From Dryocola sp051307055 (GTDB taxonomy: Bacteria > Pseudomonadota > Gammaproteobacteria > Enterobacterales > Enterobacteriaceae), in assembly GCF_051307055.1 (NCBI RefSeq), contig NZ_CP149994.1, positions 3,286,001 through 3,350,000 of the forward strand: 64,000 nucleotides of DNA, given 5' to 3'. This document shows, piece by piece, positions 33,524 to 41,127 of this stretch (its first letter is position 1; each line of letters starts with the position of its first letter). The translations under genes and the position numbers were made by a program. Below the pieces are notes generated by a model. That model was given only the letters and a program-made list of their open reading frames with translations. It was not told where the DNA came from and ran no database searches.

Positions 33524-35188
33524 ATGCTGCAAGACCCGTCGCAAAAATACCTTCCCCATCCACCCATTTCCCTGCCGGATCGCCAGTGGCCCGACAGGCA
33601 GTTAACCCACGCGCCGCGCTGGCTTTCCACCGACCTGCGCGACGGCAACCAGGCGCTGGCCGAACCGATGGACGGCGCACGCAAGCTACGTTTCTGGGAA
33701 CAGCTCCTCAAATGCGGATTTAAAGAGATCGAAGTCGCCTTCCCGTCCGCCTCGGAGACAGATTTTCAGTTCGTTCGCCAGCTGATTGAAGAACAGCGCA
33801 TACCGGAGGATGTCACCATTCAGGTGCTGACCCAGGCGCGCAGCGATCTTATTGAACGCACCTTTGCGGCGCTCGCTGGCGCAAATCGCGCCACGGTGCA
33901 CCTTTATAACGCTACGGCGCCGCTCTTCCGTCGCCTGGTATTCCGCCAGAGCAAAGCAGAAATTATCCAGCTGGCGGTCAGCGCTACGCGCCAGATCCGG
34001 GCGTTGTGTGAAGCAAACCCGCAGACCAGGTGGAGCTATGAATACTCCCCGGAAACCTTTTGCTTTACCGAGCCTGATTTCGCCCTGCAAATCTGCGAGG
34101 CGGTGGCCGATGTCTGGGAGCCCTGCGCGCAAAGGCCGATGATCGTCAACCTGCCCGCGACCGTGGAGGTCAATACGCCAAACGTCTATGCCGATCAGAT
34201 TGAGTATTTCTGTCGTCACTTTTCACGACGCAGCGCGGTATGTATCAGTATTCATCCTCATAATGACCGCGGAAGCGGTGTCGCGAGCGCCGAACTGGCG
34301 TTGCTGGCGGGCGCCGACCGGGTGGAGGGCTGTCTTTTCGGCAACGGCGAACGCACCGGAAACGTCTGCCTCGTGACGCTTGCGATGAACCTCTACAGCC
34401 AGGGGATTTCCCCGCAGCTGGACTTCAGCGATATGAAACAGCTCGTGGAGCTGGTGGAACAGTGCAATCAGCTACCGGTACATCCCCGTCATCCTTACGC
34501 CGGGAAGCTCGCCTTTACCGCGTTCTCCGGCTCGCATCAGGATGCCATCAAAAAGGGCTTTACGGCTCGCCAGCAGTCCACCTCGCCGCTCTGGGAGATG
34601 CCCTATCTGCCTGTCGATCCCGATGATATCGGCTGCAGCTACGAAGCGGTGATCCGCATAAACAGCCAGTCAGGGAAAAGCGGCGCCGCGTGGATGCTGG
34701 AGCAAAATCATGGGCTGGTGTTGCCGCGCAGCCTGCAACAGGATTTTAGCCGCCACGTGCAGCGACAAACTGACCGGGACGGCAATGAGATGACGCTGAG
34801 CGCGCTCTGGCAGCTGTTTCGCGAGCTGTATGGCCCGCAGCAGAGCGCCGGACGGCAGCTTCTGGATTACCGCAGCGAAAGTCAGGCGGAAGGTGTGCTG
34901 TCGTTACAGGCGCGAATTCAGACCGCAGAAGGCATTCTGCGCTTACAGGGGAAAGGCAACGGGCTGCTTTCCGCCGCTACCGATGCGTTGAAAACGCAGT
35001 TTAATATCGCTTTTGCTATTGAAGATTATCATGAACATACGCTTGGCAGGCACAGCGAGAGCCGCTCGGCGGCCTACATCCGCCTGACGTTTGCTAAAGG
35101 CGAAAGCCGCTGGGGCGTGGGGATCGACAACGATGTGGCGCGCGCCTCCCTGCAAGCGTTGCTTAACGCTCTGCCGCGGCACGGCTAG
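33524..35188 (+). CDS. leuA: 2-isopropylmalate synthase, second copy (type 2)
   Basis: The enzyme condenses acetyl-CoA with 2-oxoisovalerate, the first step of leucine synthesis. The 554-residue protein contains the STDLRDGNQAL metal site, HPHNDRG and GNGERTGNVCLV, and a C-terminal leucine-binding LeuA dimer domain (about 440-550). It resembles the longer type 2 enzyme and not the usual enterobacterial LeuA of the leuABCD operon, so it is an extra copy with a separate history. The RBS (AGGAG) is good. It stands alone, abutting a convergent AraC regulator. A related substrate, as for homologous chain-elongating synthases, cannot be excluded. Confidence 0.85.
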   Translation: MLQDPSQKYLPHPPISLPDRQWPDRQLTHAPRWLSTDLRDGNQALAEPMDGARKLRFWEQLLKCGFKEIEVAFPSASETDFQFVRQLIEEQRIPEDVTIQVLTQARSDLIERTFAALAGANRATVHLYNATAPLFRRLVFRQSKAEIIQLAVSATRQIRALCEANPQTRWSYEYSPETFCFTEPDFALQICEAVADVWEPCAQRPMIVNLPATVEVNTPNVYADQIEYFCRHFSRRSAVCISIHPHNDRGSGVASAELALLAGADRVEGCLFGNGERTGNVCLVTLAMNLYSQGISPQLDFSDMKQLVELVEQCNQLPVHPRHPYAGKLAFTAFSGSHQDAIKKGFTARQQSTSPLWEMPYLPVDPDDIGCSYEAVIRINSQSGKSGAAWMLEQNHGLVLPRSLQQDFSRHVQRQTDRDGNEMTLSALWQLFRELYGPQQSAGRQLLDYRSESQAEGVLSLQARIQTAEGILRLQGKGNGLLSAATDALKTQFNIAFAIEDYHEHTLGRHSESRSAAYIRLTFAKGESRWGVGIDNDVARASLQALLNALPRHG

Positions 35189-35947
35189 TCACAGGAAATA
35201 GTCGCTTGGCGAGACTCCGAGGGTACGGCGAAACATCGCGCTGAAAGCGCTGTGGCTTTCGTATCCCAGCTCCAGCGCCACACGCAGTACCGACTGACCC
35301 TGAGCAAGGCGGCTTAAGGCTTCCATCAGCCTTGCCCGGCGCACCCATTCGCCATACGCCAGGCCGGTTTGCTGGCGGAAATGGCGCAGCAGGGTCCGTT
35401 GGCTAACGTTGAGCCGCCTTGCCGCCAGCGCCGTCGTCCATGACCGACCTGGTTCGGCCTGGATCTGACGGCATAACGCCTGCAGATTTGCGGTTTCAGG
35501 CTCCGGCAGGTTAAAGGGCAGCGCCGTCATGACGCGGATCTCATCGAGAATCAGCTCGTAGATCCGCTCTTCCCTGCTGCCGGCGGCGTACTCTTCAGGT
35601 AGTTCGAGCGAGGTCACGATCAGTTCTCTCAGAAGCGCGGATACCTGCACAACCTGACACACGGACGGCAGATCCGCCCTTGCAAAGGGATCGATAAATA
35701 ATGTTCTGGCGGCGACGTTTCCCGTCACATGGAGACGATGCCGCGTTCCCGCAGGAAGCCAGACGCCGCGGCCAGGAGGCACGACCCAATAGCCCTGTTC
35801 CGTTTCAACTCGCGCCACGCCGCTTAAGGTATGCAGCAACTGCGCGCAGTCATGGCTGTGCCAGGGCTCCATCGCCCCATGGGAATAATCATGGGCGAAA
35901 GGCACCAGCGGGCGTGTGGCAAAGCTGAACTGAAGCGAGGTCGACAT
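35189..35947 (-). CDS. AraC-family regulator with cupin sensor
   Basis: The 252-residue protein has an N-terminal cupin-like domain (His-rich HDYSHGAMEPWHSHDCAQLL and PPGRGVWLPAGTRH) and two C-terminal AraC helix-turn-helix motifs (LAARRLNVSQRTLLRHF and VALELGYESHSAFSAMFRR). It ends directly against the leuA stop with no spacer and is transcribed toward it. Its target is unknown; the cupin type usually senses small hydrophobic or aromatic inducers and often controls nearby efflux genes, here perhaps emrAB or leuA (inference). Confidence 0.85.
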   Translation of the reverse strand: MSTSLQFSFATRPLVPFAHDYSHGAMEPWHSHDCAQLLHTLSGVARVETEQGYWVVPPGRGVWLPAGTRHRLHVTGNVAARTLFIDPFARADLPSVCQVVQVSALLRELIVTSLELPEEYAAGSREERIYELILDEIRVMTALPFNLPEPETANLQALCRQIQAEPGRSWTTALAARRLNVSQRTLLRHFRQQTGLAYGEWVRRARLMEALSRLAQGQSVLRVALELGYESHSAFSAMFRRTLGVSPSDYFL

Positions 35948-35994
35948 AGTCTTATTTCTGAAGAAAAAGATGAAGATAGCATATGCCAGCGATA

Positions 35995-36018
35995 AAAAAA
36001 GGAGCCATCCGGCTCCTT
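35995..36018 (-). terminator. Terminator of luxS
   Basis: On the minus strand AAGGAGCC and GGCTCCTT (plus-strand arms 35999-36006 and 36011-36018, 4-base loop) form a stem followed by seven T. It lies 17 bp after the luxS stop. Confidence 0.9.
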
Positions 36019-36034
36019 TCTGTAACGCAAAGAG

Positions 36035-36550
36035 CTAGATATGCAGCTCTTTAAGTTTCTCTTTCGGCAACGCCAGTTCATCATTGCTGTTGACGGCAAC
36101 GCCGTGCTCAATGATATGACGCGCGATATCCTGCGCTTCCTGCAAAGAGTGCATGTGGTAAGTCCCGCACTGATACACGTTCAGCTCAGGGATCTGGTTC
36201 TGTTCTTTAACCTTCAGCACATCTTCCATCGCCGCTTTCCAGGCGTCGGCGACGCGGGTCTCGTCTGGTACACCGATCAGGCTCATGTAGAAGCCGGTAC
36301 GGCAGCCCATTGGCGAAATATCGATGATCTCGACACCGTTACCGTTGAGATGGTCACGCATAAAGCCTGCAAATAAATGCTCCAGCGTGTGGATCCCTTT
36401 CTCCGGCATCACTTCCTTGTTCGGAACACAAAAACGCAGGTCAAACACGGTGATGGTATCACCATGCGGCGTGTGCATCGTCTTGGCTACACGCACTGCT
36501 GGCGCACCCATGCGAGTATGGTCGACTGTGAAGCTATCCAACAACGGCAT
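36035..36550 (-). CDS. luxS: S-ribosylhomocysteine lyase (AI-2 synthase)
   Basis: LuxS converts S-ribosylhomocysteine to homocysteine and DPD, the precursor of the AI-2 signal. The 171-residue protein has the metal site HTLEHLFAGF (His-x-x-Glu-His), the catalytic Cys in MGCRTGFYM, and the second metal-ligand region CGTYHMHS. The RBS (GGAGGTGACC) is strong. Its promoter region overlaps the divergent micA promoter. Confidence 0.97.
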   Translation of the reverse strand: MPLLDSFTVDHTRMGAPAVRVAKTMHTPHGDTITVFDLRFCVPNKEVMPEKGIHTLEHLFAGFMRDHLNGNGVEIIDISPMGCRTGFYMSLIGVPDETRVADAWKAAMEDVLKVKEQNQIPELNVYQCGTYHMHSLQEAQDIARHIIEHGVAVNSNDELALPKEKLKELHI

Positions 36551-36588
36551 CTGGTCACCTCCGATAAGTGATTTTTTTTAAAATAAAA

Positions 36589-36616
36589 TGAACCATTCTG
36601 TTTAACACGCGTCTGA
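36589..36616 (+). promoter_or_regulatory. Sigma-E promoter of micA
   Basis: TGAACCA (-35, 36589) and GTCTGA (-10, about 36611-36616) have the sigma-E spacing of about 16-17 bp and place transcription start at the G at 36623, as in E. coli micA. Confidence 0.8.
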
Positions 36617-36622
36617 GTATAT

Positions 36623-36702
36623 GAAAGACGCGCATTTGTTATCATCATCCCTGTCTTCAGAGATGAATATTTTGGCCACATTGATTGTGGCCATTTTCTT
36701 TT
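36623..36702 (+). ncRNA. micA: MicA, sigma-E-dependent Hfq sRNA
   Basis: MicA represses ompA and other porin mRNAs when envelope stress activates sigma-E. The 5' part GAAAGACGCGCATTTGTTAT, which holds the ompA-pairing bases, is the E. coli sequence. The following ATCATCATCCCTG and the stem TGGCCACA/TGTGGCCA with TTTTCTTTT complete the sRNA and its terminator. It lies between divergent luxS and gshA as in E. coli. Confidence 0.95.
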
Positions 36703-36705
36703 GTA

Positions 36706-38262
36706 TTAAGCCTGCTTCGCAAGCCATGAATCAAACGGCTCGGTATCACCGGCTTCCCTTTCACGCTGGCGCTGCCAGGAGGCGTCGTGCTCCTGCTGCA
36801 GGGCGTCCGGCGTCAAAATCTCCAGCTGCTCCTGAACTAATATCTGCCGATACTGCTCCGCCAGGGCAAGGCCCGTGCCGCCAATACCATTATCAATCAT
36901 AGATCGTAGAATGCGTGCTGAATACGTCAGTTCAGGATCGTCGAAACAGGCGACCAGCCGATCGCATACGCGCTGGTATTCATCATTCCCGGCAATGCCA
37001 TCGAGCGTTTCCGCTACGCGACGTAAATCTGCGAATAAATCTTTACCCACTTTCGACAGCGGATGCTGTGCGGTTTCGCAACCGATGCCAAGCGTCAGGC
37101 CAGGCTTACGGCCCTCAAGGATGACACGATTCCAGTTGGTACGCGTACACAGCAGCTCATCGCTGCTCATTTCCGGGGCATCGGCCAGCACGCACCAGAT
37201 CATAAACAGGTCGAGGAAGCGAATCTGCTGTTCGTCCATGCCGATCGGGGAAAACGGGTTGATATCCAGCGAGCGCACTTCAATGTACTCGATGCCGCCG
37301 CGCAGCAGCGCATCTGATGGCGATTCGCCTTTTCCGGTCACGCGCTTCGGGCGAATCGGCGCATAGAGTTCATTTTCGATCTGCAGCACGTTGGTGTTGA
37401 TCTGCAGTCGTTTACCATCCTTCTCCATGCCAATCTTCGCGAACTCCTCCGAGGGCGTTTTGATCGCGCTCTTCAGTCCTTTAACGTAAGTCGCCAGATC
37501 GTTAAAAGTAATACCGAGGTTGCTCTGGGCTGTACTGGTATAGCCCAGGTCGCTCAGGCGCAGGGATGTCGCGTAGGGCAAATAATTCATGCCGCATTCT
37601 GTCTTCTCAAACGGCAGCGAGCTCTCTTTGCCCTGCAGGAACGATGAGCAAATTGCAGGCGATGCGCCAAACAGATACGGGATAACCCAGCCAAAACGGT
37701 AGTAGTTACGAATCAGGCGGAAATAGCCGGCTGAAATCTCTTCTTTACCGCTCTGCGCATCTTTCACACCAAGACGCGCCTGCCAGAACTCCAGCGGCAG
37801 CGAGAAGTTGTAATGTACGCCAGAAATCGTCTGCATCAGCGCACCGTAACGGTTCTTCAGACCTTCACGGTACAAAGTTTTCATGCGTCCCATGTTAGAC
37901 GAGCCATACTGCGCCAGTTCAATATTCTGACCGTCGTCGATATAGCACGGCATGCTCAGCGGCCACATGCGCTCTTCGCCCAGCTCGCGGGCAACATGGC
38001 GATGGATATCGCGCATAAAAGTCAGCATATGGTCGATGTCGCCATCCACCGGGGTAATAAATTCCAGCAGGGCTTCAGCGAAGTCTGTTGTGATCCAATT
38101 ATGTGTCAGCGCTGAGCCGAGGCTTTCCGGGTGCCCTGTCGTTGCCAGTTCGCCAGTTGGCGTAACCCGCAATGTTTCGCGTTCAAGACCGCGTCGAATG
38201 CCTTTGACTACCTGAGGATGCTTTTCCAGCCAGGCCAGCGCCTGTGATACGTCCGGGATCAA
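36706..38262 (-). CDS. gshA: Glutamate-cysteine ligase (TTG start)
   Basis: GshA makes gamma-glutamylcysteine, the first step of glutathione synthesis. The start is the TTG at 38262 (LIPDVSQALAWLEKHP read with Met): GGGAGG lies 6 bases upstream, and it yields 518 residues, as in E. coli, which also starts at TTG. An in-frame ATG 39 bases earlier (38301) would add 13 residues over the RBS. The ATP-grasp-like ligase segments ALTHNWITTDFAEALLEFIT, ISGVHYNFSLP and EYIEVRSLDINPF are intact. Confidence 0.95.
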   Translation of the reverse strand: MIPDVSQALAWLEKHPQVVKGIRRGLERETLRVTPTGELATTGHPESLGSALTHNWITTDFAEALLEFITPVDGDIDHMLTFMRDIHRHVARELGEERMWPLSMPCYIDDGQNIELAQYGSSNMGRMKTLYREGLKNRYGALMQTISGVHYNFSLPLEFWQARLGVKDAQSGKEEISAGYFRLIRNYYRFGWVIPYLFGASPAICSSFLQGKESSLPFEKTECGMNYLPYATSLRLSDLGYTSTAQSNLGITFNDLATYVKGLKSAIKTPSEEFAKIGMEKDGKRLQINTNVLQIENELYAPIRPKRVTGKGESPSDALLRGGIEYIEVRSLDINPFSPIGMDEQQIRFLDLFMIWCVLADAPEMSSDELLCTRTNWNRVILEGRKPGLTLGIGCETAQHPLSKVGKDLFADLRRVAETLDGIAGNDEYQRVCDRLVACFDDPELTYSARILRSMIDNGIGGTGLALAEQYRQILVQEQLEILTPDALQQEHDASWQRQREREAGDTEPFDSWLAKQA

Positions 38263-38338
38263 ATTGACCTCCCGCCTGTCGAATTCATTTTTATTAAGCA
38301 TAATTGTAAAAGCTGACGATGAACGCGCACGCCCTCAA

Positions 38339-38767
38339 TTATTGCCACCACGCCATGCCTTGTACCGTTGCAGCCGCAACAACGATATAGCGAATCGCTT
38401 TGCCAAGACATACAAAAAAGAGTACCGGTCCCCACGCCAGACGTAACCATCCGGCAAGCAGACACAACAGATCGCCAATCAACGGCAACCAACTCAGTAA
38501 TAAAGCCGCCGGGCCAAATCGGGCCAGCCAGGCGGTTGCTTTCCCCTGCCAGCGCGAAGGTTTAGACTGTGGGAAAAAACGCCCCAGAATAACGTTAGTT
38601 AACCCTCCCAGGCTATTACCCATTGTTGCTATTAAAATAAGTAGCCAGGTTGGGCCAACGCCTGCCACCAGTAAGGCGACCAGCACAGCTTCTGAACTGC
38701 CGGGAAGCAAAGTGGCACTGAGAAAACTGCTGGTGAACAAAGAAGCCAGTGACAGCATGTCACTCAC
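38339..38767 (-). CDS. yqaA: DedA/SNARE-like inner-membrane protein
   Basis: This 142-residue membrane protein is collinear with E. coli YqaA (142). It has four hydrophobic segments and the DedA-like GNSLGGLTNVILGRFF motif. Its function is unknown. It overlaps yqaB by 4 bp (ATGA) and so shares its transcript. Confidence 0.9.
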   Translation of the reverse strand: MSDMLSLASLFTSSFLSATLLPGSSEAVLVALLVAGVGPTWLLILIATMGNSLGGLTNVILGRFFPQSKPSRWQGKATAWLARFGPAALLLSWLPLIGDLLCLLAGWLRLAWGPVLFFVCLGKAIRYIVVAAATVQGMAWWQ

Positions 38768-39330
38768 AGCAGGCGAACGTCCACGCCATACATGCCCGCC
38801 GCACGCGCCGCTTCCAGCCCAAAGTCAGCGTCTTCAAATACTACGCACTTCTCAGGCGCAACGCCCATCAATTCGGCGCACAGCAGGAAAGTGTCGGGAA
38901 AAGGTTTGTGATTTTTGACGTGATCGGCGGCAACAACGGCCGTGAAGTAGCGGCGTAAACCGAGATGATTCAGCAGCGCTTCGGCGATATCGTTTTCGCT
39001 ACCTGTGCCAACAGACATCGGGCGGCGGCCATGCCACTCTTTCACCACGTCGATTAACGGCAGCGGACGTACCGTATCAAGCAGCATGGCCCTGACCGCC
39101 TGCGTTTTTTCCTGCGCCAGATGGTGCGGATCGAGATCGGCCTGGTGAGCGTCGATAATAGCCTGCGCAATGCGCCAGGTCGGTGAACCGTTCAACGCTA
39201 TTATCGCCTGTTCATCAAACTGCATGCCGTAGTGAGACAATGTCTCATGCCATGCCTTGCGATGTGTTGGTTCGGTATCGAGGATGGTTCCGTCCATATC
39301 GAAAATCAGCCCGTCGTAACGTTCGTACAT
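38764..39330 (-). CDS. yqaB: Fructose-1-phosphate/6-phosphogluconate phosphatase (HAD)
   Basis: YqaB is a HAD-family phosphatase acting mainly on fructose-1-phosphate and 6-phosphogluconate in E. coli. The 188 residues (same as E. coli) contain motif I FDMDGTILDTEP, motif II SVGTGSEND, and motif IV ECVVFEDADFGLEAA-like residues. Sugar-phosphate detoxification is its likely role. It is first in the operon with yqaA. Confidence 0.93.
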   Translation of the reverse strand: MYERYDGLIFDMDGTILDTEPTHRKAWHETLSHYGMQFDEQAIIALNGSPTWRIAQAIIDAHQADLDPHHLAQEKTQAVRAMLLDTVRPLPLIDVVKEWHGRRPMSVGTGSENDIAEALLNHLGLRRYFTAVVAADHVKNHKPFPDTFLLCAELMGVAPEKCVVFEDADFGLEAARAAGMYGVDVRLL

Positions 39331-39496
39331 CTCATCCCTCGCCTCACCAAATGTCGAGGCGTTACTTTAGCGTAAACAGGTAAAGTTGTCGCTTATTGTG
39401 ACGGAGTTAGTACAGGAGGTGATTATTTTATATACAGATATTTTGAAGGTGTGGTCGCGCAAGGCGCTAGAAATAGAGAATTTTTGAAGAGGAAGA
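39331..39496. other. Intergenic region yqaB to the tRNA operon
   Basis: This region holds the yqaB promoter (minus strand) and the 3' tail of the tRNA operon. I see no clear coding sequence or strong terminator. Confidence 0.4.
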
Positions 39497-39629
39497 TGGT
39501 GCATCCGGGAGGATTACTCGCCGATGCTCGCCCTGCGGGCCGTTGCGTGAGCAACGTTATCCTCCCTGGCGTTCGCTGAAAACTTAACGTTCTCTGGAAC
39601 ACTACCATTTGCTGATGGCAGGGGGAAGA
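39497..39629 (-). repeat. rtT-like repeat 1, downstream of the last tRNA-Arg
   Basis: This 133-bp unit, read in the direction of transcription, ends with a 19-base copy of the tRNA-Arg 3' end including CCA (plus-strand positions 39497-39515). Inside, GGGAGGAT/ATCCTCCC (39507-39514 and 39559-39566) can pair as an outer stem enclosing two smaller hairpins, CGTTGC/GCAACG with a GTGA loop and GCCC/GGGC. It recalls the tyrT rtT repeats of E. coli, which also end in 19 bases of tRNA 3' sequence. Confidence 0.7.
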
Positions 39630-39706
39630 TGGTGCATCCGGGAGGATTCGAACCTCCGACCGCTCGGTTCGTAGCCGAGTACTCTATCCAGCTGAGCTAC
39701 GGATGC
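39630..39706 (-). tRNA. tRNA-Arg (ACG), copy 1
   Basis: The 77-base cloverleaf with encoded CCA reads GCATCCGTAGCTCAGCTGG at the 5' end; the anticodon loop is CTACGAA (anticodon ACG) and the T-arm GTTCGAATC. It is the most distal copy of the operon and belongs to the argVYZQ family. Confidence 0.98.
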
Positions 39707-39772
39707 ATCTGGGGTGCTGCTTTTGCTTCTGGCTCGATGCTGTCAGATAAACTTAACAACGTCGAAGAAGAA

Positions 39773-39905
39773 TGCTGCATCCGGGAGGATTACTCGCCGA
39801 TGCTCGCCCTGCGGGCCGTTGCGTGAGCAACGTTATCCTCCCTGGCGTTCGCTGAAAACTTAACGTCCTCTGGAACACTACCATTTGCTGATGGCAGGGG
39901 GAAGA
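39773..39905 (-). repeat. rtT-like repeat 2, between tRNA-Arg copies 2 and 1
   Basis: It has the same 133-bp length as repeat 1 and is nearly identical; its tRNA-like end begins TGCTGC instead of TGGTGC (plus strand, 39773-39791), so the CCA is altered. The spacing from repeat 1 is 276 bp, equal to the spacing between the two tRNA-Arg copies, showing one duplicated block. Confidence 0.7.
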
Positions 39906-39982
39906 TGGTGCATCCGGGAGGATTCGAACCTCCGACCGCTCGGTTCGTAGCCGAGTACTCTATCCAGCTGAGCTACGGATGC
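39906..39982 (-). tRNA. tRNA-Arg (ACG), copy 2
   Basis: The 77-base sequence is identical to copy 1, with anticodon ACG and encoded CCA. Confidence 0.98.
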
Positions 39983-40048
39983 ATCAGGGGGCACTGCTTT
40001 TACTTCTGGCTCGATGCTGTCAGATAAACTTAACAACGTCGAAGAAGA

Positions 40049-40125
40049 TGGTGCATCCGGGAGGATTCGAACCTCCGACCGCTCGGTTCGTAGCCGAGTA
40101 CTCTATCCAGCTGAGCTACGGATGC
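40049..40125 (-). tRNA. tRNA-Arg (ACG), copy 3
   Basis: The sequence is identical to the other copies. The spacer to copy 2 is 66 bp and almost the same as the spacer to copy 4, showing tandem duplication. Confidence 0.98.
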
Positions 40126-40192
40126 ATCAGGGGGCACTGCTTTTACTTCTGGCTCGATGCTGTCAGATAAACCTAACAACGTCGAAGAAGAA

Positions 40193-40269
40193 TGGTGCAT
40201 CCGGGAGGATTCGAACCTCCGACCGCTCGGTTCGTAGCCGAGTACTCTATCCAGCTGAGCTACGGATGC
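40193..40269 (-). tRNA. tRNA-Arg (ACG), copy 4
   Basis: The sequence is identical to the others. It lies 4 bp downstream of tRNA-Ser in the same transcript. Confidence 0.98.
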
Positions 40270-40273
40270 AAAA

Positions 40274-40366
40274 TGGCGGTGAGGCGGGGATTCGAACCCC
40301 GGATGCAGCTTTTGACCGCATACTCCCTTAGCAGGGGAGCGCCTTCAGCCTCTCGGCCACCTCACC
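40274..40366 (-). tRNA. serV: tRNA-Ser (GCT)
   Basis: This 93-base class II tRNA starts GGTGAGGTGGCCGAGAGGC, with anticodon GCT in CTGCTAA, a long variable arm, and encoded CCA. It is first in the operon, as E. coli serV. Confidence 0.98.
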
Positions 40367-40649
40367 ACACGCCTCTTTCGAGTCGCACCGCTGAACTTGT
40401 TTCTGCTCATCGGCACTGCGTGGCGCACATATTACTTTCCCGCACTTATAAGTCAAACAATTTTTCCCGCCCCGGCGTCAATTGCACAAATCACATGCAA
40501 TTCGCATAATTTGGAAACAAAAAGAGTGTTTTATCAACAGGCAAGATCGCGATTCCAGAAAAAAAGCGTGCAAAGTTTTTCGCGGCTAATGGCGTGACAA
40601 GGATAAGTCAGAAGGGCTAACACAGGCAAAACTGGGAAAAGGAGAGAGA
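40367..40649 (-). promoter_or_regulatory. Promoter region of the serV-arg tRNA operon
   Basis: On the minus strand TTGACT (-35, plus-strand 40451-40456) and TAATAT (-10, 40429-40434) are 16 bp apart. They are followed by the GC-rich discriminator GTGCGCCACGC, typical of stringently controlled stable-RNA promoters. The remainder of the region to the csrA terminator shows no gene. Confidence 0.75.
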
Positions 40650-40685
40650 AGAAAAGGAGCGCCTCGCTAAGGGCTAGCGAGACGC
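40650..40685 (-). terminator. Terminator of csrA
   Basis: GCGCCTCGCTA (40659-40669) and TAGCGAGACGC (40675-40685) form a stem of 11 bp with one G-U pair. On the minus strand TCCTTTTCTTCTC follows. Confidence 0.75.
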
Positions 40686-40692
40686 AGTAACT

Positions 40693-40878
40693 TTAGTAAC
40701 TCGTTTGTTGCGATTTTTCAGCCTGGATACGTTGGTAGATCTCTTCGCGGTGCACAGAGACTTCTTTCGGGGCGTTCACACCAATACGGACCTGGTTGCC
40801 TTTCACCCCAAGTACTGTCACGGTCACCTCATCCCCAATCATGAGGGTCTCACCAACTCGACGAGTCAGAATAAGCAT
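40693..40878 (-). CDS. csrA: Carbon storage regulator, RNA-binding protein
   Basis: CsrA binds GGA motifs in mRNA leaders and controls glycogen, biofilm, motility and metabolism. The 61 residues are identical to the E. coli protein except near the end (SQQTSY for SQQSSY), including RNA-contact residues Leu4 and Arg44. The RBS is AAGGAG, itself a CsrA-type GGA site. Confidence 0.98.
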   Translation of the reverse strand: MLILTRRVGETLMIGDEVTVTVLGVKGNQVRIGVNAPKEVSVHREEIYQRIQAEKSQQTSY

Positions 40879-41127
40879 TCTTTGCTCCTTGAAAGATTAA
40901 AAGAGTCGGGTCTCTGGTGTATCCCGGCATTATCCATCATATAACGCCAAAAAGTAAGCGATGACAAACACATAAAGTGTAAGCAGTCACGGCATTACAT
41001 TCTGTTATGAGTAAGTTTAGCCGATATACTCAACTTCAACCTGACTTTATCATTATCGATAGTGTGCAAATATCCGGGTGCCGTTTCACAATATGACGCC
41101 GGCACCCGCCTGCACTTTATTTTTTAC
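40879..41127 (-). promoter_or_regulatory. csrA leader/promoter region with an inverted repeat after alaS
   Basis: This is about 250 bp. GGGTGCCG (41076-41083) pairs with CGGCACCC (41100-41107) just past alaS, without a T run on the minus strand, so alaS transcripts may partly read into csrA. No coding sequence is visible. Confidence 0.5.

Noticed and set aside
38260..38301. Upstream ATG start for gshA
   Set aside because: The TTG at 38262 has a strong RBS directly upstream and gives the exact E. coli length; the ATG start would translate through that RBS.
39497..40269. CRISPR array suspected from regularly spaced repeats
   Set aside because: The repeats are tRNA genes and tRNA-derived units with near-identical spacers, not unique spacers, and no cas genes are present.
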